Below are positions 20,927 through 31,452 of a stretch of 64,000 nt of DNA, piece by piece. The notes below the pieces were generated by a model. That model searched no databases and was not told the origin of the DNA. It was given only the letters and a program-made list of their open reading frames with translations. Origin of the DNA: Heloderma charlesbogerti (lineage: Eukaryota; Chordata; Lepidosauria; Squamata; Helodermatidae); NCBI GenBank assembly GCA_026122225.1, contig JANEZZ010001410.1, positions 124,001 to 188,000 on the forward strand, in the 5' to 3' direction. A program made the position numbers and the translations under genes. Position 1 is the first letter of the stretch, and every line of letters begins with the position of its first letter.

Positions 20927-21794
20927 CCAGTTAGAGGCCCACGTGTGGAAAAAAAAAACCTCAATGCTCTTCCCTCGTGCTTTGTTCCCCACTCCTTTTG
21001 CCCTGATTGTTTGTTTGTTTATTCTTTGAGGGGAGGTGGGGGACCTTGCATCTCGGAAGCTGAACAAACGAAGCAAAAAAGCAAATCTTTATTTATTTAG
21101 ATTCGTAATCCTTAGTAAGAATGTGAGCTTTTTATGCTGTGTGTATCAATGGGACAAACAGCCTCAGCAATGCAGCTATGCCAACACAATGGTTCTCTGA
21201 TAAAATGACATTACCACGTACCATCTGATGCAGATGGTACATACAAGGGCATCTTGGATCTTGTGACCTTGGTGCCTCTTTAGGGCAAGCCAAAGAAGAA
21301 TTTGCTGCTGCAAGCTTAACACCTGAGAAAGTCCAACATTACAAAAGAGAAAAGAAGGACATTCGGATGTCACGTTTTCCACCTTCCCCATCCAGAGTAG
21401 CCAAGAAAGTATCATGGTAGTATTTATGAGCTATTCAGACTTAAAAATAGTGAAGGTTGTACATGGAAATAGGTTAGTGATTGAAGTCTATGATGTAATT
21501 CTTGTTCACAGGAGGCTCACGGGGAGAGAGGCCTCCTGTGAGGCAATCAGTCATTCTTGGGATATATCTGGTCTTCTTCTTCCTAAGGCCAGAGGTGATG
21601 CTTCCTCAGGGATGGCTGCTTGATTGAGAATACAGAGGGTGGGCAGGCAGTTGTGGATATGACCCAAATTAGGACCAAATCAAGGTAGTTTCATTGTGGG
21701 TCTGAATGTGGAAAGCAAACTCTGATATTTGCATTCTCTGTGATAATAATCACTGTCAACATTTCTGGGTCAGCCGAAGCCTTTCCAGGTTGCC
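20927..21794. other. No gene recognised
   Basis: Unique-looking DNA. TTTATTTATTTAG near 21090 is low complexity only. Confidence 0.45.
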
Positions 21795-22771
21795 TAGGGA
21801 TGGCGGAGAATTTCTCCCCGAAACTTCGGGGGGCCGAGCGCCAACGTGTTCGGCCCCCCAAACAAGTTTTGGTGAGAAATCCTCAGCACCCCCCCCCGCA
21901 CCCCGCACCCCCCCCGGGACAGGACTTACCTTCCCTGAATGTCCCTCCCGGCGGCGGGTCCGGCTGGCGGTTCGTCCGGTGTTCGAGCGGGGCGGGAGTG
22001 GCAGCCGGTCTTTCGACCGGCTGCCGCCCCCGCCATTGCAATCAAAGAAAAAAAAACAACGTCCCCTGATAGGCTACGTGATGATTCACGTAGCCTATCA
22101 GGGCTAGATTTGCAAAGTCAGCCGTGATAGGCTACGTGAATCGTCACGTAGCCTATCCCGGGTGACTTAAAAAAAAAAAAAAAGTGTGTACGGATAATGG
22201 CGGCCCCCATAGGGAGCCGCCATTCCTGTTCCTTATTTGGTGGCTGTCGTCTACGTAAATGTTTACGTAGACTACGGCGAAAATAAGGGCAACGCTATTT
22301 GTGTTGCCCTTATTTTCGCCGTAGTCTACGTAAACATTTACATAGACTACAGCAACTAAATAAGGAATGCAAATGGCGGCTCCCTATGGGGGCCGCCATT
22401 CGCGTACACGCTTTTTTTTTTTTTTTTTAAAGTCACCCGTGATAGGCTACGTGACGATTGACGTAGCATATCATGGCTGACTTTCCAGATCTAGCCATGA
22501 TAGGCTACGTGAATCATCACGTAGCCTATCAGGGGACGTGTTTTTGTTTTTTTTTAACTTTCGTGTTCGCGGCCGGGCGAGGCGGGAAGCCTCCTCCCCG
22601 GCCTGAATTTCGGCCGGGCGAGAAGGGAAGCCTCCCCCCCGGCCTGAATTTCGGCCGGGCGAGGCGGGAAGCCTCCCCCCCCGGCCTGAACTTCGCAGGG
22701 GGAGCAGCGAAGCGCTCCCCCCCACTTCGAACAAGCTGCGAGAAAAGGTAAGTGACTTTCGTCCACCCCTA
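21795..22771. mobile_element. hAT-like hairpin element (B left, A right)
   Basis: TAGGGATGGCGGAGAATTTC to CTTTCGTCCACCCCTA. Six identical bases, GTTGCC, flank both ends (the eighth-base match is lost). Stems are of the CTACGTGATGATTCACGTAG variant; the core centre is GGGCAACGCTATTTGTGTTGCC. The A end has three ~41-bp units and GTAAGTGACTTTCG. This copy lies 98 bp from the next element, which has the same orientation and high similarity. Confidence 0.9.
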
Positions 22772-22869
22772 GTTGCCATGGACATAATCTCCAGTGATAT
22801 TTACTGCATTGTTGGCTACACTGGGGAGATGGGATGAGATAGTAAGCTCACCGGACTATGTATGGGGCT

Positions 22870-23799
22870 TAGGGATGGCGGAGAATTTCTCCCCAAAACT
22901 TCGGGGGGCCGAGCACCAACGCGTTCGGCCCCCCGAACAAGTTTCGGAGAGAAATCCTCCGCACCCCCCCTGCACCCCGCCCCCCCCGGGACGGGACTTA
23001 CCTTTTGCGAATGTCCCTCCCAGTGGCTGGTCCGGCCAGCGGTTCGGTGGGTGTTCGAGCGAGGCGGGAGCGGCAGCCAGTCTTTCGACCGGCTGCTGCC
23101 GCCGCCATTGTAATGAAAGAAAAAAAAATGCCCCCTGATAGGCTACGTGACGATTCACGTAGCCTATCACAGCTAGATTTGCAAAGTCAGCCGTGATAGG
23201 CTACGTGAATCGTCACGTAGCCTATCACGGGTGACTTTAAAAAAAAAAAAAAAAAGAGTGTACGGATAATGGCAGCCCCCATAGGGAGCCGCCATTCCCG
23301 TTCCTTATTTGGTGGCTGTAGTCTACGTAAATGTTTACGTAGACTACGGCGAAAATAAGGGCAACACTATTTGCATTGCCCTTATTTTCGCCATAGTCTA
23401 CGTAAAGATTTACGTAGACTACAGCCACTAAATAAGGAACGCGAATGGCGCCTCCCTATGGGGGCCGCCATTCGCGTACGCGCTTTTTTTTTTTTTTTAA
23501 GTCACCCGTGATAGGCTACGTGACAATTCACGTAGCCTATCACGGCTGACTTTGCAGATCTAGCCGTGATAGGCTACGTGAATCGTCATGTAGCCTATCA
23601 GGGGGCTTTTTTTTGTTTTTTTTTACTTTCGCGTTCGCGGCCGGGCGAGGCGACAAGACTCCCCCCCGGCCTGAATTTCGGCCGGGCGAGGTGGGAAGCC
23701 TCCCCCCCCTGGCCTGAACTTCACGGGGGGAGCAGCGAAGCGCTCCCCCCCACCGCGAACGGCCTTCGACGACAGGTAAGTGACTTTCGTCCACCCCTA
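22870..23799. mobile_element. hAT-like hairpin element, best-preserved type copy (B left, A right)
   Basis: TAGGGATGGCGGAGAATTTC to CTTTCGTCCACCCCTA, with perfect TSDs ATGGGGCT (22862-22869 and 23800-23807). In order: terminal B palindrome (22870-22970); inward-reading ACTTACC (an outward GGTAAGT); GCCAGTCTTTCGACCGGC stem; two GATAGGCTACGTGA stems; poly-A; AATGGCAGCCC/GGGAGCCGCCATT stem; TAGTCTACGTAAATG stem; central stem; the mirror image of all these; poly-T; two more GATAGGCTACG stems; ~41-bp GC-rich A units; GGTAAGTGAC; terminus. No coding capacity. Confidence 0.95.
23129..23606. repeat. ~480-bp nested palindrome core of the type hAT element
   Basis: The left and right halves are near reverse complements around a centre at ~23370 (GGGCAACACTATTTGCATTG). 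Each half is itself made of smaller perfect or near-perfect stems, so both local hairpins and one long foldback are possible. Confidence 0.9.
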
Positions 23800-23807
23800 A
23801 TGGGGCT

Positions 23808-25115
23808 GAGAATGGCTAAGTATTGGAGTCAGGGATAGTACATGTCAGCATCAAGCCAGAGCTTGGTTTGGCTTGGGTGGACATCTGTGAACCTCACCCA
23901 GGAATCCCTGAATCTCCCCCAGTCTGTGATCCATGTAGTCAGTTGTAGGAGCCAGAGGGTTAAGATGGAAAAGGGAGTGGTTAGTAGGCACAAGACACTG
24001 AAGGTGACCAAACAAGGGCAAAACAAACAAACAAACAGGGTCTTGGATAGTGCTAGTATCAAGTTTTGTTCTGTTTTTCCATGCCTTCTTATTTCCCTCA
24101 TCCTAAATTACCTGGACCAGCCCTCCTCCTCTCCACTCTCACTTTTAAAAACAAAACAAAACCTGACCATATTTGTTTTCCACCCTTTTCAGAAGTTGCA
24201 AGTATTGTCAACATTTCAACATTTCATGGCTGCCTCTTTCCATCACCAATTAGAATTTGCGCCACAGCAATTTGCCCTATGCCAAGTGAAAGGATTTCTC
24301 CCAAGCAACTCTCTCTCTCTCTCTCTCTCCCCCCCCCTTCCATATACGTGTGTGTTTGTGTGTGTGTGTGTGTATGGAGGGAGGGAGGGAGGGAGGGAGG
24401 GAGAAAGAGAGAAAGAGAGAAAGAGAGATCCTTTTGATGCATTGGACAAACACAGTGAAGGAACCAAAGGAACAACATAAAAATCAAGAATTTACATCAT
24501 CTCTATTTCCCCCAAATGGAATGTGCAAATTTATAGGCTGGGCATGAGGAAGGAGGACTTTAGTGGAGTATTATAAAGCACGTTTCTTGGTCAGGAGCCA
24601 ATTGGTGTTTTGGCAGTTCTAAATTTTTGTGTTTTATGGTAGCTGGGGATATGAAACAAGCAGGCTAGCTCCTAACAGCAACAAGAAGATTAAAAACAAA
24701 AAACAAAAAAAACCTGCTCTGCTGTATTCATGAGAAGTTTACCTTTCTCCTTCATACTAATCTTCCTCATGTATTTATCTTCATGCATACTGCTTCCATG
24801 ATTGCAAATGTATTGTTGGGTGTCAATATGAATTACATTATCATTCTGTTTGAGCCAATGGATGGATGTGAGTAGTACCATCTGCTTGGAGCTGTATGAC
24901 AGGCACCCAGGTCTAACATGATCCTAAACCAGTAAATATAGTGTCTGACAGTGAAACAAACCTCTACCAATCAAAACTGTGTCAGGAAATGATAGGTCTA
25001 GAAATTGTGTTGTAGCTCTTCCATAGCAGGAAAGTAACTAAAGATATAAATGGTGACCAGCTCATATTTTCAAAAGACCACCATCTGCCACATGAACTGG
25101 TCTGGCACTTACAAT
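23808..25115. other. No gene; compound microsatellite inside
   Basis: Mostly unique-looking AT-rich DNA. (CT)n, (TG)n, (GAGG)n and (GAAA)-type repeats run together at about 24309-24430. The long plus-strand frame at 23842-24480 passes through this microsatellite and is not protein-like. Confidence 0.5.
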
Positions 25116-25244
25116 TAGGGATGGTACAGGTGCCCGATTTCATCTGGGAATCTGGCAGAACACCCCCCCCCCGCTCACACCCCTAAGCTGTGCTCACTGA
25201 GCCCCCCCCCCAATGGCAATCACAGATCTAGATGAGGCTGCCTG

Positions 25245-26141
25245 TAGGGGTGGACGAAAGTCACTTACCTTTCGTCGAAGCTTGTTCACAGTGGGGGGGA
25301 GGTGCTCCGCTGCTCCACCGGCGAAGTTCAGGCCAGGGGGGGAGGCTTCCCGCCTCACCCCAGCCGAAATTCAGGCCGGGGGGGAGGCTTCCCACCTTGC
25401 CCCGGCCGAAATTCAGGCCGGGGAGGAGGCTTCCTGCCTCGCCCGGTCGCAAACTCGAAAGTTTTTTTTAAAAAAAACGCCCCCGTGATAGGCTACGTGA
25501 CGATTAACGTAGCCTATCACGGCTAGATTTGCAAAGTCAGCCGTGATAGGCTACGTTAATCGTCATGTAGCCTATCACGGGTGACTTTTTTTTAAAAAAA
25601 GCGCGTACGCTAATGGCGGCCCCCAAAGGGAGCCGACATTCGCGTTCCTTATTTGGTCGCTGTAGTCTACGTAAAGATTTACATAGACTACGGCGACCAA
25701 ATAAGGAATGGGAATGGCGGCTCCCTATGGTGGCCGCCATTATCCGTACGCGCTTTTTTTTTAAAAAAAAGTCACCTGTGATAGGCTACGTGACGATTGA
25801 CGTAGCCTATCATGGCTGACTTTGCAAATCTAGCCATGATAGGCTACGTTAATCGTCACGTAGCCTATCACGGGGGTGTGTTTTTTTTTTCTTTCATTGG
25901 AATGGTGGCAGCGGCAGCTGGTCGAAAGACCGGCTGCCGCTCCCGCCCCGCACGAACAGCCGCCGAACCGCCGGCTGGACCCGCCGCCGGGAGGGACATT
26001 CAGCGAAGGTAAGTCCCATCCCGGAGAGGATGCGGGGTGCGGGGGGGTGCGGAGGATTTCTCCCCGAAACTTGTTCGGGGGGCCGAACACGTTGGCGCTC
26101 GGCCCCCCAAAGTTTCGGGGAGAAATTCTCCGCCATCCCTA
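25245..26141. mobile_element. hAT-like hairpin element (A left, B right), perfect TSD
   Basis: TAGGGGTGGACGAAAGTCAC to TTCTCCGCCATCCCTA, flanked by perfect TSDs GCTGCCTG (25237-25244 and 26142-26149). Three ~41-bp GC-rich units form the A side. Core stems are GATAGGCTACGTGACG. This copy has lost the central stem, so the two TAGTCTACGTAAAG arms meet directly at ~25675. The B end is a full terminal palindrome. Confidence 0.93.
26040..26141. repeat. B-end terminal palindrome (~100 bp)
   Basis: GGAGGATTTCTCCCCGAAAC pairs with GTTTCGGGGAGAAATTCTCC around a GGGGGGCCGAA/CTCGGCCCCCC inner stem. The same palindrome stands alone at 45013-45113. Confidence 0.85.
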
Positions 26142-26361
26142 GCTGCCTGGGTGAATGCAGGTGGCTCAGGAATGGCAGGGAGTTCGAGCGCGGGTCTAGG
26201 TGCATGTGAGCAGGGTCAGGGGCTGGTTGGGCACCCGGAGAACCCAGATGGGGGGGAGCGCCTTCCCATCCCTATTTGAGATCTTCTTAAGAGGGACCAT
26301 TCCTGGGTGCCACTTCCTTCTGAGGTCAGGCAGGTGACTACCAGAGGCGGGGGCTTCTCTG

Positions 26362-26794
26362 TATGGATGGGCAAATGTGCAATGTTCAAATTTGCCAGGA
26401 TTCTCCAAACATCGTCTGGCTGCTCACCTCGTGCCTGGTTCCCATTCACATTTGCCATTGCCGCTCGCTCTGTGTAAATGAGAAAGTTGTGCAAATCCAG
26501 AAATGACCACACAGGAGATTTGCACAAATCACCCCAAATTTGTGCAAATGTTCTAATTTGCGGAAATCTCCTCCATAGATGAACAAGGGGCTGATTCAGT
26601 CTCCTGAGGAAACGTGCACAAAATAGAAAATTTGTGCAAATTGAACTGAGAATTGGGGATGGGATGAATATGAGCATGAGTTCAAAAATTTGTGAACACG
26701 TTTGGTGCACACATGCTCATGCTCACATTTGGGGCTTTGAATGGGGTGTGCTCACATATTTTGCAAACAAGAACAAAATTCTCACACACCCCTA
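26362..26794. mobile_element. AT-rich element with hAT-like termini
   Basis: Starts TATGGATGGGCAAATGTGC and ends TCTCACACACCCCTA. Flanks CTTCTCTG (26354-26361) and CTTTTCTG (26795-26802) match at 7 of 8. The interior alternates AAATTTGTGCAAAT and TTTGCACAAAT blocks that can pair. Confidence 0.65.
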
Positions 26795-26960
26795 CTTTTC
26801 TGTGGGGGAACACAGGCTATGGTGCTCTTTTCCTAGAAAGGCCTGCTGTTTGTCTTCTCTACTATCATTTAGGCACTGGGTGAAGTAACTCCTGCTATTA
26901 ATGGCATTTGTGGCCTTTTCATTTATTTTACCTTCTGTTATTATTGGTGATGCTAATGAA

Positions 26961-27025
26961 TAGGGATGTACAAAAGTCACTTAGCTTCTCGCAGCTTTGA
27001 TTCGCGGTGGGGGGGAGGCGCTCTA
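26961..27025. repeat. A-end stub of a hAT-like element
   Basis: TAGGGATGTACAAAAGTCAC and the GTGGGGGGGAGGCGCTC block are present, then a second A end begins at 27026. It is either an insertion into this copy or a broken tandem. Confidence 0.6.
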
Positions 27026-27615
27026 TAGGGGTGGACAAAAGTCACTTACCTTTTGTCGAAGCTTGTTCGTGGGGGGGGGGAGGCACTTCGCTGCTCCCCC
27101 CGCGAAGTTCAGGCCAGGTGGAGAGGCTTCCCGCCTCGCTCCAGCCGAAGTCCAGGCCGGGGGGGAGGCTTCCCGCCTCGCCCGGCCGAAATTCAGGCCG
27201 GGGAGGAGGCTTCCCGCCTCGCCCGGCCGCGAACTCAAAAGTTTTTTTTTTAAAAAAAACGCCCCCGTGATAGCCTACATGACGATTAACGTAGCCTATC
27301 ACGGCTAGATCTGCAAAGTCAGCCATGATAGGCTACATTAATCATCACGTAGCCTATCACGGGTGACTTAAAAAAAAAAAGCGCGTACGCTAATGGTGGC
27401 CCCCATAGGTAGCCGCCATTCACGTTCCTTATTTGGTCGCTGTAGTCTACATAAATCTTTACGTAGACTACAGCAACCAAATAAGGAATGGGAATGGCAG
27501 CTCCCTATGGGGGCCGCCATTATCCGTATGCGCTTATTTTATTTTTTTTAAACTCACCCGTGATAGGCTACGTGACGATTTACGTAGCCTCTCACGGCTG
27601 ACTTTGCAAATCTAG
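27026..27615. mobile_element. hAT-like hairpin element, B end missing
   Basis: TAGGGGTGGACAAAAGTCAC, three ~41-bp GC-rich units, and the full set of GATAGGCTAC and TAGTCTACATAAAT stems are present. The copy stops after TTGCAAATCTAG, where the last stem and the B region should follow. Like the copy at 25245, it lacks the central AACGC stem. Confidence 0.8.
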
Positions 27616-28654
27616 TTCACAACCTCTTGTGATGCTGAAATCCCTTCTCATGGATGTTCCTGCCACAACTTCTGGGAGTCCTGTTCTTCCATGCTCTTTA
27701 TTATTTATTTAGAATATGGATTTGCATTGTGCCTTCCACTTGAATGATTCTCAAGGTGGCTTACCATGCATTGCAATAAACCATACATGCCCACACACAA
27801 CCATTCAACCCTTAGTCCTCTGGCCAGTGGTTGGAGCAAGGGTGTGCTTCTCTTCTGCTTAGCATTCCCAGGACAACTGGCAGCAAGGCATGGTGTGGTA
27901 GTCCAATAGACTCCCCCCCCTTTGGTCTCCTGGACCTTGCTCGCTGAGCCCTGGGGTGCTGACAGACCCGGCTGCTGAGAGCCCTGGAGGGCAGAGAGTG
28001 GTTGGGAGTGCTGTGGCACCCCAGTGCTCTTGCCCTGGCCTCCTTGGAAGGAGGCCAGGGCAAGACCTCTGGGGGCGGGCCGTGCCGGGACCTGTCCTCC
28101 CCATTCCAGCTGTTAAGGAAGCCCTTGGCAGCCAGTGCAGAGAGGAAGGGCCTCGGAGGCACCCAAGTGCTCTCGCCCATCCCTACTCCTGAGGAGGCCA
28201 GGGCAAAAGCACCGGGGTCTGGCCATGCTGAGGACTCAATAGTCTAGCTCTTGTGAGCATGAAGCACAAGGGCCTGGCAAGGCGCTTGCCATGGAGAGGA
28301 GGGCTTGGCAGGTGGGCGGGGTGAACAGGGAGGCTCGGCCCATGGGTCCAGGCCGCACAAGCTGGCAAGGCAGCTGCTTGAGCTCCCCCCGCCCCAGATG
28401 GAGATGGGCCTGTCCATGCCTACTGGCAGTAAGCTCTGTGCAGCTGCTCCTTATCTGGCCAATAGATAGGGGCCAGGCAGGCAAATAGATAAGGGCCAGG
28501 CCTTGGTAGCTGCCTCCCAGTGCCCCCTGGTCTCCTGGCCAATGGCAGAAGCTGGAGTGTTCATCCCTTCTGCTCCACAATCCCAAGACACTCTCCTACA
28601 TGGCTCCTGTATGTAAACTGCTCCAGCAAGTTGGGGCAGTTTCTTCAGGCATTA
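27616..28654. repeat. GC-rich repeat-like block with a strong hairpin; no gene
   Basis: CTTGCCCTGGCCTCCTTGG and GGAGGCCAGGGCAAG form a hairpin at 28029-28063. The phrases CCTGGCCTCC and CTTGCCCTGG recur at ~50630, within the 50163-50856 element, so this is probably an inverted relative of that family. Ends were not found. Frames of up to 122 codons are composition artefacts. Confidence 0.45.
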
Positions 28655-29210
28655 TGGGATGGGTGAGAATTTCATTCAGTACAGTTTTTATAAGAACTTT
28701 GCAATATTCAAAAATGTCTTCATAAAAGAAATTGAAAGAACTACTGATAAAAAAAAAATCAAATGTGGGAGAAACCCAAACTGATAGGTCAGTCCATCCA
28801 GTACCAAGGCTATGGGTACTTAGCTCTTAAAAATCTGAGTGTGAATTCCTGTTAGCATTAAAGTAGGGTCACCACTTCTTTTTCTGATAGGCTCCTCATC
28901 TTTAACAGTTGCATAGGAGGCAGTTACATCGTGGTCCTTTCCCTGGTTACTTCATGGTCCTCTCCAAGGTTAAATCATGGACCTCCCATGGTCCTCCAAT
29001 GGTCCTCTCCTACTATATTTGCCAGATGTAGATGGGTGAGAATTTTGTTTGCTTCATTTTTAAATGACAAATTTACAAATGTCTTAATTAATGGGATGGA
29101 AAGAACTAGATAGATAGACAGATAGACAGATAGACAGACAGACAGACAGAATTGAATGTGGGGGAAGAAGATGAAACTGACGAATGTGTCCAACCCTAGC
29201 AAGTCTCTAG
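28655..29210. repeat. AT-rich interspersed repeat, two tandem-like copies
   Basis: GATGGGTGAGAATTT occurs at ~28658 and ~29030, each followed by ACAAATGTCTT-like sequence, GAAAGAACTA and GAATGTGGGGGAA / AAATGTGGGAGAAAC. A third copy lies at 49640-49990 with the shared phrases AAATGTGGGAGAAACTGA and GCTCCTCATCTTTA. Confidence 0.5.
29107..29150. repeat. (GATA)n(GACA)n microsatellite
   Basis: TAGATAGACAGATAGACAG grades into pure GACA units. Confidence 0.9.
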
Positions 29211-30661
29211 TTTGAAGCATTTCAAATCAGGGGGAAATAATTTTAAGTAGCATGTCACCAAAGTTTCTTCATATTCTAGTTTCAGTATGTACATCCTTCA
29301 CCAAAAATATGTGAATAGTTTCAGCCCAGTCCTAGTTTTTAAAACACAATTGCACAACCTTTCCAGAATTGTTGTAAAATGCATTAGTAAATCAACACTG
29401 GTTCAAAAAATGTAAATTAAATGGGACGTTGTTTCATCCTCATAGCCCTATTATTAAACCCCCTCACCTTGCCCTCCCCCTGCCTGCAATTTTCCTGATA
29501 TCTTTTGTTTCTACTTTTAATTTGTTTTCTTCCTAAATGCAAAGTTTAATGGGTTAGGACAGAAAAAGATCTTAAAATGTCAGAAATCCATTCTTGGCCA
29601 GTGTGAACAAAAATCAAAAATTGGTTCCATGAAGGTACAGTAACATACATCAGCACAGCATCTACTTTCAAATGCTTCTAGAATTATAATTGTCATAATA
29701 AAAACCTCACTCCCATCGTACATTTTTTATTACTTTCTCCTGTGTGGCCATGATGGCATTGCTAAGATTCCCATCTGTCTCCTTTATGTGTTTTGGTTAT
29801 TTTCCCATTTTTCTAAGGAAAAAAAATATATTAGAAAGTAAAAAGTTTGTCGAACCAAAGAGTTCAGCAGATTCTCACAGGGAAAGTGGAGTGACAAAGC
29901 CCTAAAGCAAGTTCTCAGGGGAGGGGGGAAAAATATTAAACTTCTCTTTTTGTAATAAAATGAGAGGAGCATTTATATTTTATGGGAGGAGAAACAGGTA
30001 ATACAAAACAGCTGGGGAGCAGGAAGGTAGATTTTTATTTGTCAAGTGCCACAATATTTGAAAAGGAAAACAAAAAGGTAATAAAATTAGATCCTCAAAA
30101 AGCCACAGTAAAAAAAATCCTGATTTTGTAAGGCCAAGAAATATCCAGGTACAATCAGACCTAGGGATGTTCAAGGATTTAGTTTGGTCTGCATTTTTAA
30201 GCAAACTGATCCTGTTCACACCTCCTATACTAATACAAGGATCAGAAAACAGTAATCCTCTGGATTACACACCTCTTTGAGTGCTGCAGTACAATTCTTG
30301 GCTCATAAATATACCCAAACACATATTAAAATGTATATTTTAGGGTAGAACACACCCAAATGTATATTTTAGGGTAAAATTGATTTTAAAATCCATAGTT
30401 TGTGGAGAAATGCATCAAAATAATGCAAATGTTGGTTCATTTCTTTAAAAAAATCATGAAAATTGATGTGGAAAAGTGTTGAAGCAAACTTTTGAATGAA
30501 CACATGCAAAACTGCCATGGACTAAAAATCGATTTATCTGCTGATCTCTAGTGCCAGCCCAATTCAGTAGGGAGTGCAGGTGGTTAAGAGCAACAAAATC
30601 CCAGAACACTAGGCTAATCAGAAAAATCTTCTAAGGGAACATAGTGTCAAAATGTGACAAT
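29211..30661. other. No gene; AT-rich sequence
   Basis: Unique-looking AT-rich DNA. From about 30163 (TAGGGATGTTCAAGG) a diverged AT-rich TAGGGATG-type element may run to about 30550; its right end (CTGATCTCTA) is too decayed to call. Confidence 0.45.
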
Positions 30662-31176
30662 GGCCCTGTTCAGACACACACTGGGGAAGAGTGGTTAGGC
30701 TAACCAAGGTGCATGGTGGTTACCACTAACAACTGTGAGTGCTACTGTCACATGTGCAGGTAACTATGTTCTGCAACATGGTTAGACTAAGCATTCTCTA
30801 ACCACACTCCTTCTCACAGGAACCCGCAGTCCTCCAGATGGGCAGCCATGCATCCCAGCAGCCTTTGCACTGTCAGCCATACAGGTGCTTGGTGCTGTTG
30901 GCCATTTTGATGCTCATGGCTATTCCTTCTTTGGCCACTCTTGCCATGGAGATCTATGGCAGCTGTCAACTAACCACGGAGGCTGTTCAGATATCATGCT
31001 AAGCTATAGTAGAGCCCACTAACTATTTTGCTGCAAGTGGTTAGTGAACATGGTTAGTCTGTGGCTAATAAACCACCAGAGTTGAGACAGACGCCTGTTC
31101 AGACATCACGCTAAGCCAACATGGTCAGCTCAAAACTCCTAACCATCATGGCTTAGCGTGATGTCTGAACAGGGCC
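30662..31176. mobile_element. Inverted-repeat MITE (GGCCCTGTTCAGACA family)
   Basis: GGCCCTGTTCAGACA at the left is matched by TGTCTGAACAGGGCC at the right. A near-perfect inner hairpin at 31095-31173 (CCTGTTCAGACATCACGC... and ...GCGTGATGTCTGAACAGG) repeats the same terminus, so the right end looks like a small copy nested in a larger one. GGTTAG/CTAACC motifs recur inside. Confidence 0.7.
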
Positions 31177-31452
31177 TATGTTGTTCACAGTTTGTAGGAG
31201 TGGTGCCCTGACTTTATTATTCCCTCGATTTGTCTTATATTTTATACCAAAAGCCTGTGAGCCAGGAATATTGTTTACTAAAGCTTATTCTAACTATTCT
31301 TGCAGAAGACTTGTTGTGAAGAAACCAAAAGATTTCCTTTCCGGAAGCTGGGGCTAGTGCAGAGTGCAGCTGTGGGGCTACTAACAGGGCACTCCTTTGG
31401 GCAGTATGTTCCACCTTTGTTAAAAGATCTGCACTGGCGGCCCATAAGCTGC

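Larger units (their letters stand above)
25116..26274. mobile_element. TAGGGATG-terminated GC-rich element holding a hairpin element
   Basis: Starts TAGGGATGGTACAGGTGCCC and ends AGCGCCTTCCCATCCCTA. Similar ends recur at 60553-60897 (GGAATCGGGTGCC...) and 55760-56303. The inner hAT hairpin copy at 25245-26141 splits it at GCTGCCTG. No strong outer TSD is visible. Confidence 0.55.

Noticed and set aside
21789..22777. 6-bp duplication GTTGCC taken as evidence for a different superfamily
   Set aside because: All well-preserved relatives show 8-bp duplications; two mismatched bases explain the shorter match here.
22870..23799. piggyBac, PIF/Harbinger or Tc1/mariner assignment for the hairpin family
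   Set aside because: Those give TTAA, 3-bp (TWA) or TA duplications. The observed duplications are 8 bp, and TAGGG/CAGGG termini fit hAT.
23842..24480. 212-codon plus-strand frame
   Set aside because: It starts in unremarkable DNA and runs through a compound microsatellite, which supplies the serine, leucine and basic runs at its end. No family resemblance.
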